From NCBI GenBank assembly GCA_946807835.1, contig OX327690.1, positions 15,968,501 to 16,032,500 on the forward strand: a stretch of DNA of 64,000 bases, given 5' to 3'. Each line of letters starts with the position of its first letter. Positions within the stretch are counted from its first letter, which is position 1. The position numbers and the translations under genes are program-made. Below are positions 1 to 12,599 of this stretch, one piece after another. Source of the stretch: Ailanthus altissimus (Eukaryota; Streptophyta; Magnoliopsida; Sapindales; Simaroubaceae). Below the pieces are notes generated by a model. The model saw only the letters and a program-made list of their open reading frames with translations, searched no databases and was not told the origin of the DNA.

Positions 1-862
1 AATATGTGCAGATTTATGTGCCCCTTAATTTGGACAATGTTCATTGGTATTTACTCATCATTAATATGTGTGATCAAACAGTCCACATATGGAACTCCTT
101 ACACTCGGGTTACTGGAAGAGATCCATGCTTGAACAATGTGGCAATGTGGTATATGTTTCTTAATATGGATCATAAATTTTCAGATACAAAAATTCTTGA
201 TATATGTGTTTATGAACATGATAATTGTCGAATTCCTATTTCGGACTTTCTATATTTTACATCTATATGTGAATGAGATGGTCAATGTGTGTTGTAGTTA
301 GTTTGTTATAAATGATTTGATAAATTGTATATGTTTTTCACATCCATGATAAACCATAAAACCCAAATGTTGCATCCCCATTGGCCGGTCATAAAATATG
401 AAAATTTAATGATGAATAATAACTGTGCCTAGACAGTTTACGCAAACAAATGTGTAGTTGCCATTTATGTCCAATGACAAGATTGTGTCTTATAATCATA
501 TATAAGAGAGTTAAAAAAAATTAAAACTTTATTTGTGTTGTACACACTATAGGCCACTGAACACATAAGTTGCCTACGACATGCAATGCAGGTGCTAATT
601 ATTTGTGGTTGTAGCAATATTTCTTTGGCAAGTCTAAGGTTATTATTTTATACTGCGTTGGTTGTGTTGATAACTTTATTCATTGGATAGTGTTGTGGAT
701 GGCATGGCGAAGGAACATTATAGGGAAGATTTTCAGCTCGTGAAGTTCATAGTTGGCCTAAAACAAAAAAAGATTACCTGCATCGGCCAATGCAACTGAT
801 TGTGGTTACTAATTATGCAGTACATGGACAAGGCCGCAAACATAGTCAATTCTTCATAGAAG
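1..862 (+). pseudogene. C48 (Ulp1-like) protease fragment, copy 1, first part
   Basis: This is a remnant of a C48 cysteine protease (Ulp1/SENP fold) of the kind carried by plant Mutator-like elements. The open stretch at 3-164 reads in the frame beginning at base 3 and contains the His-Trp pair of the catalytic His (codons 42-47, in the context DNVHWYLL) followed by the strand VHIWNSL. It enters from the left window edge and stops at 162-164. A second recognisable block at 690-850 (HYREDFQLVKFIVGL) is out of frame with the first. Both blocks align with the inverted copy at 18680-19400, at roughly 80% identity by eye in the first 160 bases. I could not place the catalytic Cys with confidence. 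The insertion at 863 interrupts the copy, which resumes at 4843. It is non-functional. The family call rests on the HW motif and on the paralogous copy. Confidence 0.6.
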
Positions 863-3002
863 TGTTGACGGCGGATCTAATACACGTGGGTGTATGCATG
901 TACAATTGTGTCTATTGCCTAACGCAGCGGAAATGGATAAATTTTGCAATAAACACAATAACTACAAAATATTAATCATGTTAATATATTTATAGTGTAG
1001 AGAACTCACCTCAACTTGTAACGTTATACACGTATTTTTTTCAAAGTCCGCATGGAGACCAACTCCCGGACAGTTCTAGTCACCAACACGGTGGGCTTGG
1101 TAAGCTAGAACAGCAGCCCTCTATGCAGTACTGGGTTTAACTCTTAAACTCCAAAATAATCAGTGTGTGTTTTTATCCTTTTCTCCAAAAGGATAAGAAA
1201 TGGAGTATTAAAACAATTCACAATTACTTATCATGGCACCATGAGAAAAAATAAAACAATTTCATTTTTTTCTCCCTTTTTTTTTCTTTCTCCCTCTCGG
1301 TGCCATAGAAGAAATGAAATATTTTCTTCTCCATTTTCGTCACCTCACACACTTCTCTTTTTTTTTTTTCAATTTGTCTCTCTCTTTATATATATATATA
1401 TAATATATAATATAATAATAATATATGATATATTATCTAATAATAATAATAAAATAAAGATAATAGGTGACAATTCACACCCATGATCTAATATAATAAT
1501 ATTATCTATAAAATATCTATAATAAAATATTTTATAAAATAATATAATAATATATTATATAATATAATAAGAGAGATATTTTAATTATTTAATCATTAAA
1601 TAATCAAAGTATAAAATGACCATTTTGCCCTTCATAAGTAGTTACCAAGTTCACCCCCTAGTGGATCCCATCAAATCTCACACTTTGGTAAACTCAACTG
1701 AGAGTCTACAATATGCTAAGTGTCATTATATAATTAGTAAATAATAATTATTGACTAATTGTTGTATTTAACACTTAAATACAGACATGTACGCATTCCT
1801 GTGTTAGTGCTGAATATTGCTAGATTAAACAATTTAATCCGGCACGCTGCCCCAGTGCACAACGAGTACACTCCATATCGTGGGACTCCCTAGGTCCTAT
1901 GCCCGATTAGTCAAATGGAACTATTCCATAAGTAATGCCTCACACACACGTCACGGATATATAAATCAGCGCGTTGAACCATGCAAGCTGAGGTTACAAC
2001 GCATACATATAGTCCTTCCGTCATGATATCTTGGATATGCGGGGATATAGATTATCACCGTTAAGTCCCCAAGGCTCATCCATGTCATATCTCCAGACTT
2101 GTATCTCACTAAACAATATGCGCAAACTCTTTTGCCATATTATTCTACTCTGGCAGAACTCTTTCCCGGGATGATTGCTTGTGGCCACAAGACTTTCTGA
2201 GATACAGTCTCGAAGCATCTGGATATCAAACTCCATATGAGAGCTGACGAATCCCATATCTGTACGCACCGGACTCCATAAGTATCGAACCATACCCAGC
2301 AGTCACACCATGAAAGGTATGTGACATGCGTGGAACCAAAGTATGGTGGATCACTTACAAGCCCATCGTGGCACTCAGGTCAAAAGACCATGTATATTAT
2401 TCAACTCGAGAGGACCCTCCGTTGACGGCTTACATTGGGTGTCTATCAAAGGTGCTCGTGAGTCTGTCTCATATCTATTCCTAACAGGATACCTATATGT
2501 CAATACGAGCTCTAAGCTCATGGTTGGCTAGGAACGATCATCTATACCCTATAGGTACGACATATTCTGATCTATATATAAAGGTATCCACTGACAGACC
2601 TGTATCGGCAAAAATAGATCAGGGACTATTTTTCGAGAACATACTTGCGTAACTTGCATTTCCTGGAACCCGATTGCAACTCTTGCAACTATACAGTTAC
2701 TAGTATATTCCCAGGTTTATGTTCCATTACAGACAAGGCTCAAACTCTTGGATCTACTGAGTATTATATCCAGCTAACACTTAACTGTGCTAACATTTAG
2801 CAATTATATATCTCAGCGTGGCTAACTATGAGCCCTTATCTAAACACATTTAGATCTGATCCGAACTCTTTCAGATCTACAATATTTGTAACGTTACATG
2901 CATAATACCATATAAATGGGTATTAGCGATTTAATGGGAATGTACACTTGTATAAATACACAAGTATATGTACATTCAGGGATGGTACGTAAGCATCGAC
3001 CC
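863..3002 (-). repeat. Left arm of the large inverted repeat in element A
   Basis: This arm pairs with 3010-4792 across a short centre near 3003-3009. Pairing is almost perfect next to the centre (2894-3113) and holds, more diverged, to the outer AT/pyrimidine-rich stretch. The outermost 863-1140 has no partner in the right arm but matches 12060-12322 of the second family copy in inverted orientation, so it belongs to the family end. Confidence 0.7.
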
Positions 3003-3009
3003 TGTATAT

Positions 3010-4792
3010 GGTGCTTACGTGCCATCCCTGAATATACATATACTTGTGTATTTATACAAGTGTACATTTTCATTAAATCGTTAATACCCATTTATATGCT
3101 ATTATGCATGTAATGTTGTAAACATTATAGATCTGAAGAAGTTCGGATCAGATCTAAAGAGTTTAGATAAGGGCTCATAGTTAGCCATGCTGAGACATAT
3201 AATTGCTAAATGTTAGAACAGTTAAGTGTTAACTGGTTATAATACTCAGCACATTCAAGAGTTGGAGCCTTGTCTGTAATGGGACATAAACCTGGGAATA
3301 TACTAGTAACTGCATAGTTGTAAGAGTTGCAATCGGGTTCCAGAAAATGCAAGTTACGCAAGTATGTTCTCGAAAAATAGTACTTGATCTATTTTTATCG
3401 ATGCAGGTCTGTCGATGGATACCCTTTTATATATAGATCAACATATGTCGTACCTATTGGGTATAGATGGTTGTTCTTGACCGACTGTGAGCTTAGAGCT
3501 CGTATTGATATATAGATATCCAGTTAGGACTGGATATGAGATAAACTCACGAGGGCCTCCGATAGACATTTAATGTAAGTCGTCAACGGAGGGTCCTCTC
3601 AAGTTGAGTAGTGTATGTGGTCCTTTGACCTGAGTGCCACGGTAGGCTTGTAAGTGATCCACCATACTTTGGTTCCACGCATGTCACAGACCTTTAATGG
3701 TATGACCGCTGGGTATAGTCCGATGCTTATGGAGTCCAGTGCGTACAGATGTAGGATCCGTCAGCTCCCATATGAAATTTGATATCCAAATGCTTCGAGA
3801 CTGTATCTCAGAAAGTCTTGTGGCCACAAGCAATCATCCCGAGAAAGAGTTCCTCTAGGGTGGAACAATATGGCAAAAGAGTTTGCACATATTATTCTAT
3901 GAGATATAAGTCTGGAGATAAGACATGGATGAGCACTAGGGGATTTAACGGTGATAGTCTATATCCCCGCACATCCAGGATATCATGACGGAAGGACTGT
4001 ACGTATGCGTTGTAACCTCAGCTTGTATGGTTCAATGCGCTGATTTGTACATCCGTGACGTGTGCGTGGGGCATTTCTCACGAACTTATGGAATAGTTCC
4101 ATTTGACTAATCGGCCGTAGGACCTAGAAAGTCCCGCGATATGGAGTGTACTCGTTGTGCACTGGGGCAGCGTGCCGGATTAAAGTGTTTAATCCAGCAA
4201 TATTCAAGATTACCACAAGAATGCATGCGTGTCTATATTTAAGTGTTAAATACAACAATTAGTCAATAATTGTTATTTACTAATTGTATAATGACACGTA
4301 GCGTATTGTGGACCCTCAGTTGAGTTTACTCAAGTGTGAAATTTAGTAGGACCCACTAAGGGGTGAACTTTGTAACTATTTATGAGAGGCAAAATGATCA
4401 TTTCTCACTTTGATTATTTAATTGTTAAATAATCAAATATCTTTCTTTTTATATTATATTATATAATATATTATTATATATATTATATTGTTATATTATT
4501 ATTTATATTATATATTATATTATTATTTATATAAGCAAAAAGAAAGAAAAAGATGAGAAGCAAGAATTTGGCTAAACGGCCGAGAGAGGGGGAGAGAAGA
4601 AATAGAGGGAGAAGAGAAGAAAGAAAGAAAGAAAAGAAGAAAAAAAAAAGAGAGGAAAAATGAAATTGTTTCATTTTTTCCTCTACTTCCAATTGGAGTA
4701 ATTATGAATTTCTCCAAACTCTCCATTTCTTATCCTTTTGGAGAAAATGATATAAATTCACTCTCGGCCATTTTTGAGATTTAGAGTTAAAT
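3010..4792 (+). repeat. Right arm of the large inverted repeat in element A
   Basis: This is a plus-oriented copy of the same family. It begins with the conserved ggtgcttacgtgcc motif and is truncated after gagttaa near 4792, where it joins a 50-bp inverted piece of the family start. It includes the purine-rich tract at about 4535-4660 that mirrors the pyrimidine-rich tract of the other arm. Confidence 0.7.
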
Positions 4793-4842
4793 ACACAAGT
4801 ATATGTACATTCAGGGATGGCACGTAAGCACCGACCCTAACA

Positions 4843-5210
4843 ATAAGGTATGTGCACTTGCTGACTTTGTTCAAGGTCATTGTAAATCAAGGGGATTAGG
4901 GTAAACTCACCATTCTTTAGTATTTGTTAATCTGTTATAGATGATAATAATTGTAATTATTATAAGATAAACATTTATATTGATTCGCTTAACTTGTATA
5001 CATGTGTGGCATCATGATTCAAAAGGGGCACGCTGCAAAACTGTACTTGATTTAATGTTGTCATAGTTTAATCCTCTGCTGGAGTTAATTATAGATAACG
5101 CAAGAAAGTAGTTCGAGCAGCAACTAAGTGAAAATGTGGCTGCAAACACAATTATGTCAGAAAGTGTGTCATAACTATTAATTTCATAGGCTAGTAGGCA
5201 ACTTTGTATA
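4843..5210 (+). pseudogene. C48-associated ORF, copy 1, continuation after element A
   Basis: After the insertion, similarity to the inverted copy at 18382-18760 resumes. The translated block LIRLTCIHVWHH followed by FNPLLELIIDNARK matches LIRLTCVHVWQH and FNPLNELMLDKPRK in the other copy. In-frame stops are present (for example after VLDLMLS and after NARK). Similarity fades near 5200. I do not recognise the domain. It lies downstream of the protease block in both copies, so it is probably a C-terminal extension or a second exon of the same element-borne gene. Confidence 0.5.
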
Positions 5211-5879
5211 TACGAGACAAGACAAAATGCGAAGGGCCAAGGGAAAATAAGGTAAAGTTGATATGTAATAACTATGTGAAAATTTTGTTTGTAACCACAT
5301 TTTTGTTTGGGTGGAAAGTCCCCCTTATTTTTGGCACATTTGGGTGCGATATAATGTACATATGTAACAACATGGTTTAGCCTTATATATATATTTTTTT
5401 GGTAATGATTTGGTCGTGTTAGCTATGTGTAGCTTTTGAAATGTAGTCTCTTTTGTATTAAGTATATGTACATAAGCATTATATGTTGTATGTATATTGC
5501 AAATGAAGTTTTGGAATGCCATCAATATTGTTTTCAAACTTGATAACATGTGACATAAGTTGTGTAATTCCTAAATGCTTGTTTACATATTGGGGACTTA
5601 TTCATTTACTTATATACTTTGGTTCAAGAAGCTATATTCAATTATAACATTTTTGTTTAGGAAGATGATTAAAGCATTTTAATTGATACAAGTATGTTTA
5701 TCATAATGTCATTCTAGATAATTCAACCAAATAATGTACCATATGAAAATAGTTTTTTGGGCCATCATAGATAATTCAATCAACTCAAAGTTAGTACTTT
5801 TTTTGTCTATCATTGACTCTTACTTTATCCTTGTCCCCCATGAGAGTATGATCTCATAACTGCCATGTGACAGCATATA
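5211..5879. other. AT-rich spacer, nothing recognised
   Basis: There is no open reading frame of note, no clear repeat and no RNA gene that I can see. The small minus-strand ORF at 5325-5549 has no recognisable motif. Confidence 0.5.
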
Positions 5880-7282
5880 TAAGTAATATTTTTTGAATGA
5901 TAATCAACAATGCGCTAAGTAAGTAAAAGTGGGGATATCTTAGACATTTGATGATGAAAATTATATTTATTGGAAAAACGTCGTATGTTATATGGGATAC
6001 AAAAAACATGATATAAGGGACATAGTTTTTTTGCCATTGTATGTAAAATATTTAAAAATTATGATTATTTATGACATTCATAAATTAGTAACTCCTATAT
6101 TTGTAAGATTTTTGCAATTGATAACAGACAAATCGGTGTGTAGAAGTGGGGACATATTATACTTTTGAAGGTGAAAACTGCAAAGCGTGAGAACACGTGG
6201 TACATTAAGTGGAAACATATATGATATTCTTTGTAATTAATTTCTTTTATATTTTTTACAAATAATGGTAACATGTAGTGTCTTAAGTATAAACATGTAG
6301 TATCTCAAGTGAAAACATATAAATTTTAACTGAGAATATACATTATGTTCTTTGTAGTTAATTTATTTATTATTTTTTGTAACATATATGAAAACCATAC
6401 GTAAGTAGGACACCCATAATTTGCATCCCGCTGATATTATGTCACATATTTTTAATAGTAACCGACAATGCACTAAAAATGTGAAAGTGGGGATATAGGT
6501 CCTTTTGGTGGGTGAAGACAACAAATAATGGGAGCATGATTATCTTAAGTGAGAACATACATGATGTTCTTTCTAATATTTTATTTTTTGTAACATAGAT
6601 AAAAATCATACTTATGTAGGACACCCATAAATTGTATCCCCCTAATATTATGTCACATATTTTCAATTGTAACTGACAATGCATTAAGAATGTGAAATTG
6701 GGGATATAGGTCCTTTTGTGGGTGAAGATAATAAATTGTGAAAACATATATTATTTTAAGTAGGAACATATATGATGTTCTTTCTAATTAAATAATTTTT
6801 TTTGTAACATATATAAAAATCATATTTATATAGCACACCCATAAATTGCATCCCCCTAATATTATGTCACATATTTTCAATGGTAACCGACAAGCACTAA
6901 GAATGAAAAAGTGGGGGTATAAGGCCTTTTTGTGGGTGCAGATAGTAAATCGTAGGAACATGTAGTATATTAAGTGAGAACGTATATGATGTTCTTTGTT
7001 ATCAATTTTTTATAAAAATATATAAACCAAACTTACGTAGGAGGTCCTTAAAATTGCATCCCTTTATATTTGATCTCATATCTTCAAGGAGTAATCAACA
7101 ACGCACTAATAATGTCAAGTACTGATATAAGGTTTTTTATAGGCAAAACTAGCAAATTATGGAATCCTATAGTATATATAGTAGGAACAAACATGATGTT
7201 CTTTGTTATAAATTTTTTTGGTAAAAATATATAATTAGGAGACCTTTAAAATTGTATGTGATTATAGTGTGTCCCATATTTT
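5880..7282. repeat. Degenerate satellite, unit about 190-220 bp
   Basis: A recurring landmark gtcacatatttt (or a variant) occurs at about 6441, 6652, 6866, 7072 and 7261, giving spacings of 211, 214, 206 and 189 bp. Each unit then carries a gacaaygcrctaa block, a gtggggatata block, a gtgggaacatgtagtatatt-like block, a gatgttctttg block and a run of T. Two more diverged units precede them (5899 and 6119). The ORFs at 6442-6747 (minus) are by-products of the repeat. Confidence 0.8.
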
Positions 7283-8604
7283 CAAGGGTAATTGATAAAT
7301 GATAAAGGCGTAATTGACATATATTTTCTCATATTTTTATTTTGATATTTTATTATTTTACCAGAATAAATGACTATTTATATGCATTATTTTATTTATA
7401 AGAATTTGAACGAAATTTAAAGTAAAGAACAAAAGGAGTAAAAACATGGACTAAATTGTAAACTTTTCAAAATATACACTTGTCGCCCCAACGTCACAAG
7501 GATTTTTGCTCCAGTTCTAGAACAATGATCAAAATAAGAAAATAAAAAAAAATGAACTATTTAAGTCACAGATTATCGCCCCAGCACCATCTAGCCACCG
7601 TGCTAGTGACAGCCTAGCGCCCCAACGCTATGTTCTCACCGCTCCAGCGGTACAGCCTTTTGAACTAGCGCCTCAGCGACAGCAAGATAGAGTCTCAACG
7701 ATAGTGTGATTTCTAACCCGACAAGAATTGAGGTTTTCAAGCTCAAATCAATTCCTATAAAAGGTCACTCGTCTCCATCCTTTAGAGAGCATCCAATAAC
7801 ATCAAAAACACACAACACAAGTCTTAGAGAGCAATTAAAGCTTAATTAAAGCAGTCATGGAGAGAAATTCAAGATGTTTTTTGGCATAAGAGTTTCTTAG
7901 GCAACGCAATCAAAAGTAATTCAACGTCTATATCGGTTTGCTATTAATTGTATCATGATTTCTTATTATTTTTACTATTTTTCTCTTCTAGCCATGAACT
8001 AAATTTTCTTTCTAGGGTTAATACTTAAACTCAATATGTGCACTTAATTGCCATATTTTTTTAATATTTAATAAACTTAGTTCTGTATTATTCAATTTAC
8101 TTATTCTTAATGCTTCAATATATCTAGTCAATATATGGTGAATGAATTGGTAATATTTACATAAACTTGAAAGAGGAATCATTATATTTAGACCTAGGTA
8201 ATTTGATGCATGATTGTAGAGTAACATTCAATGTTGCATATGCAAGTTTCAAATTAGGATAGGAATATGCCTAATTAACATGTATGATCAATAAGACTTA
8301 TTCTTAATAAATTTTAATTTATTACAAGTACTATAAAAATATAGGTATTTAGAAAATTAAGGTGTACTTGTATGACCTTAAGAGATACTTCTAAATACAT
8401 TAGTGTCTTGATCAATAATAAAGTTAAGAGAATTAAATATTGGAGAATTAATCATTGGAAAGTATATTGATGGATAGTATTAACCCTTAGTTAAAAGAAG
8501 ATATTATCCATGTGGGTTCGACATCCGACTCTTTTATCACTTTATTAGTTGTATACGATAATATATACTTGCACTCAATTTTAAGATATAGAATTATCGC
8601 ATCA
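7283..8604. mobile_element. Solo-LTR-like insertion in the satellite
   Basis: This 1.3-kb block interrupts the satellite: the unit sequence ends at 7282 and resumes at 8605. It starts TGATAAATG and ends GCATCA, giving TG...CA ends, with flanks gtaat and acaat that differ only by transitions. A TATA-like tataaaagg sits near 7757, a plausible LTR promoter on the plus strand. The 3' part (gtgggttcgacatccgac and following) resembles the end of plant Ty3/gypsy LTRs from memory. No internal coding region is present. Strand and family are inferred. Confidence 0.55.
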
Positions 8605-8975
8605 ACAATGCGCTAAAAATGTGAAAGTGGGGATATAAGCTCTTTTGTGGGTGATAACAGCAAATAGTGGGAACATGTATTGTATGTGCGAACACACATG
8701 ATGTTCTTTGTAATTAATTTACTTTTTATATTTTGTAACATTTATAGAAACCATACTTATATAGGATTCCCATAAATTGTGTTCTCTTATATTATGTCAC
8801 ATGTTGTCTATGTTAATTGACAACGCGCTATGCAACATGTAAAATGGGCGATATAAGCCATTTTGTGGGTAAAAATAGTAAATAGTGGGAACATATAGTA
8901 GTATAAGTGGGAACATATATGATGGACTGTGTGTACTTAATTTAAATTTAATTTTTTGTAAAATATGTGTAAACT
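8605..8975. repeat. Satellite resumed after the LTR-like insertion
   Basis: One to two units continue the 5880-7282 array, with the caatgcgctaa, gtggggatataa, gtgggaacatgta, gatgttctttg and gtcacatgtt landmarks in the same order. Confidence 0.7.
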
Positions 8976-10089
8976 GTACTTATATAGACCGCTCAGATAA
9001 AGTACCTAAATGCTATGAATTTGGTGTAAAAAATATAATCACATTTCGCATCATACATTATATGCATATCTATTATTGTGTGCATTAATATATTTTGTAA
9101 GTGAAGTAAGAAGAAATGGAGTACATTTATGTGTATTAATAAATTTATGGGTACATGACTTCTTCCCATATTGTGCTATTACACCTATAAGATGTAACTA
9201 TAATATAACTCTAATAAGAGAAAATAAAAACTTAAATCAATATCATTCATGTTATAAAGTTAAGAATTATCCCCATTGGCTATTGTCATATGGCTAAAAA
9301 ATTACATACAAATCATAGTTCAATTACAACCTTTCCATTAGCCACTAATTTATATACATACACATTGCGTGTACACATAAATATGACTTGTTTTGCATGC
9401 ATTCGTGCGGCCATGAAATGTGTTAACATGGTAGACATGTTATAGATGATCGTGGCTTAATTATGTACACTATAATAAACAGTATTTACATGACCTACAA
9501 GAAAACAGAAATTAGAAAGTTGCAATATAGTTCAACATATGTAAATATTGACAAACAAATATGACCAAAAACTGACTTTCAAAATAGGGGATAAAACAAA
9601 ACCTTAATGAGGACAGTTTGTCTTTTATTGTGCTGGTGGCATCATGGGGTAATGCCACTGTTTGCAGGTGCAATATTTGTGTTAGCCACACTAGAAGTTG
9701 CTTGCATATACATTTAAAGTACAACATTATGTGCATTAATAAGTAGGCATCTATATACAAGGAATTAATAAAGCTATTTGTGACTCATCATATTGTCCCG
9801 AATTTCGTACCTCAGTATTCTTTTCAATCAATGTGTCCCTAACTTCGATAAAGGTCAATGCTTTCTTGGCTCCGATATTAATATTTTCTAAGTTCAAAGG
9901 TCTCTAAATAAAATATAAAGTAAAAAGATTTGGTATTAGTAAGTTGTAATCTTATTACAACTTTTTAATGAAGCTATTTGCCACCTTAAATTTAATGAGC
10001 TCGAATTTGGTACCTAAGTGTTATAATTTTATGATGTTTGTACGCCTTTTATAAAGGTTAAAGCTCTTCTGGCTTCAATATTTGAGGGC
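8976..10089. other. AT-rich spacer, nothing recognised
   Basis: Only short ORFs without motifs are present. Parts could belong to the 3' flank of the transposase pseudogene to the right, but I cannot show it. Confidence 0.4.
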
Positions 10090-10268
10090 ACAAAATCATT
10101 GTGGGTGTCGAGACCGTGAACTTGGCCATTTCCTCAACTCTGGCATAGACCTTTATGTGATGTTATATCTTCATTGGTCTATTCCATAGTCCTTTTGACA
10201 GGTAGGCATGCATAGAAAATGGATCACGGACATTCATCAGGCAAAAGGTTGATATGGCATGTATATGT

Positions 10269-12322
10269 TGTTAGGGTTGGTGCTTACGTGCCATCCCTGA
10301 ATATACATATACTTGTGTATTTATACAAGTGTACATTCTCATTAAATCGCTAATACTTATTTATATGGTATTTTGCATGTAACATTATAGACATTGTAGA
10401 TCTGAAAGAGTTCAGATCAGATCTAAAGGGTTTAGATAAAGGCTCATAATCAGCCACGCTAAGAGATATAGATACTAAATGTTAGCACAGTTAAGTATTA
10501 GCTGGTTATAGTACTCAGTAGATCTAAGAGTTGGAGCCTAGTCTGTAATGGAACATAGACCTGGGAATATACTAGTAACTGTATAGTTACAAGAGTTGCA
10601 ATCGAGTGCCAGAAAATGCAAGTTGCGAAAGTATGTTTTCAAATAATAGTCCCTGATCTATTTCTGCCGATACAGGTCTGTCGGTGGATACCCTTTTATA
10701 TATAGATCAGCATATGTCGTACTTATTGGGTATAGATGTTCATTCCTAACCGATTGTAAGTTTGGAGCTCGTATTGACATATGGGTATCCAGTTAGGACT
10801 GGATATGGGACAGACTCACGAGGGCCTTCGATAGAAATTTAATGTAAGCAATCAACGGAGGGTCTTCTCGAGTTGAGTAGTATACGTGGTCCTTTGACCT
10901 GAGTGCCACGATGGGCTTGTAAGTGATCCATCATACTTTGGTTCCACGCATGTCACAGACCTTTTATGGTGTGACCACTGGGTATGGTTCGATGCTTATG
11001 GAGTTCGGTGCGTACAGATATGGGATCCGTCAACTCCCATATGGAGTTTGATATCCAGATGCTTCGAGACTATATTTCAGAAAGTCTTGTAGCCACAAGC
11101 AATCATCTCGGGCCAAGCCCTGTTCTCCATCCAAACAGCGAGCCTTCAACCGTGCGACCTTAGACGCGTTACGTACTAAGCAGCCGAAAAAACCACACAA
11201 AGAGAAGAAAAATAAGCACACCAAGTGTTTATACGAATGCTCTCTATATTGTTGAATAGAAAACAAAGCTATGAGGTGAATTATACAAGTGAGAGTTTCC
11301 CATTTATATAGTAGCAGCCCTATACAATTGACAGGTGAGATGCGTTGTAACCTCAACTTGTATGGTTCAACGCGCTGATTTGTATATTCGTGACGTGTGC
11401 GTGGAGCATTGCTCACAGACTTATAGAATAGTTTCATTTGACAAATCGGCCGTAGGACCTAAGGAGTCCCGCAATATGGAGTGTACTTGTTATATACTGG
11501 GAGAGCGTGCTAGATTAAATTATTTAATCTAGTAATATTCAGCACTTCCACGAGAATGCGTGCGTATCTGTATTTAAGTGTTAAATACAACAATTAGTTA
11601 ATAATTGTTATTTACTAATTGTATTATGACACGTATCGTATTGTAGACCCTCAATTGAGTTTACCAAAGTGTAGAATTTGATGGGACCTATTAGGGGGTG
11701 AATTTGGTAACTATTCATGAAGGATAAAATGGTCATTTCTTAGTTTAATTATTTAATAGTTAAATAATCAAAATATCTTTCTTTTTATATTATATATATT
11801 AATATATTATTATTTATATTATAGATTATATTATATATATATATAAAGAAAATGAAAGAGAGAAAGAGAATTGAAAATTTTGGCCAAAACGTCCGAGAAA
11901 GAAATGGAGGAGAGGAATAAGAGAAAAAGGAAAAGAGAAGAAAAAAAAGTGAGGAAAAATGAAATTGTGAATTACTTCAAATCTCCATTTCTTATCCTTT
12001 TGGAGAAAATGATAAAATTATTCCCGACCATTTTGGGGATTAAGAGTTAATCCCAGGCTGAATATCAGGCTGCTGTTCTAGCTCACCAAACCCATCGTGT
12101 TGGTGACTAGAACTGCACACGCATTGGTCTCCATACGGACTTTAGAAAAATACGTGAATAACGTTACACGTTATGGTGAGTTCTCTAACCTTATTAATAT
12201 ATTAATGTGATTAATATATTTATTTATTGTGTTTATTGCAAAATTTAGACATTTCCGCTGCGTTAGGCAATAGACACAATTGCACATGCATACACCCACG
12301 TGCCTAAGATCCTTCGCCAACA
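10269..12322 (+). mobile_element. LTR-like element B (solo, same family as element A)
   Basis: The element starts TGTTAGGGTTGG and ends GCCAACA, with flanks tatgt (10264-10268) and catgt (12323-12327), a 4/5 target duplication. It matches both arms of element A along its length: the tacacaagtg region, the ataggtcctg and equivalent blocks, the AT/purine-rich stretch near 11780-11960, and the terminal cctaacgcag/acacccacgtg segment. Length is 2054 bp. It has no coding capacity; the minus ORF at 11030-11437 runs across a foreign segment. It sits inside the MULE-B transposase pseudogene, so it arrived later. Confidence 0.7.
11113..11337 (+). repeat. Foreign segment replacing part of element B
   Basis: Element A has about 165 bp of family sequence between the aatcatc block and the gcgttgtaacctc block. 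Element B has about 225 bp of unrelated sequence there instead. From about 11148 this sequence matches 55861-56058 in AIR9 intron 34 (shared ccttagac, taagcagcc, cacaaagag, gctctctatattg and ctatacaat words in the same order). Confidence 0.6.
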
Positions 12323-12599
12323 CATGTAACTATATATTGCTTCGTTCTGAAAGTAGAGTTTACAAACGTGTCAGGATACCTTTGTATGTGATTTATTACA
12401 ACATACAAATGCTTACACGGGAGTCCAGTTAATTTCCACTCTCCACACTCATAATATGTCATATTTAACTTTAACTGGAAAGTGGTGCTAGCGTTGTCTT
12501 GTATTAGCAAGTTGTCAGCATAACCATTGGCAATAGTGACATGCATCGCCTCAATAAAATTATTGGTAATCATCTCTCTACAGTTGGATAAATGACGTC

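Larger units (their letters stand above)
863..4842 (-). mobile_element. LTR-like element A with internal inverted duplication
   Basis: Read on the minus strand, the element begins TGTTAGGG at 4842 and ends CAACA at 863. That gives TG...CA ends, flanked by agaag (858-862) and ataag (4843-4847), a 4/5 target duplication. Comparison with the uninterrupted paralogous site near 18760 supports these limits. The single unit of the family is about 2.05 kb (see 10269-12322). Here one full-length minus copy (about 3002 down to 863) faces a nearly full plus copy (about 3010-4792), joined head to head. The last 50 bp (4793-4842) repeat the start of the family. No coding sequence is seen; ORFs in the arms mirror each other and are artefacts. 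The TG...CA ends, 5-bp flanks and lack of an internal region suggest a rearranged solo LTR. A foldback DNA transposon is the alternative. Confidence 0.65.

Noticed and set aside
2894..3113. Two nearly identical ORFs on opposite strands
   Set aside because: They are the same palindromic DNA read from both sides at the centre of element A; no gene is needed.
11030..11437. A 135-codon minus ORF
   Set aside because: It runs across the junction between LTR sequence and an unrelated captured segment and has no recognisable motif.
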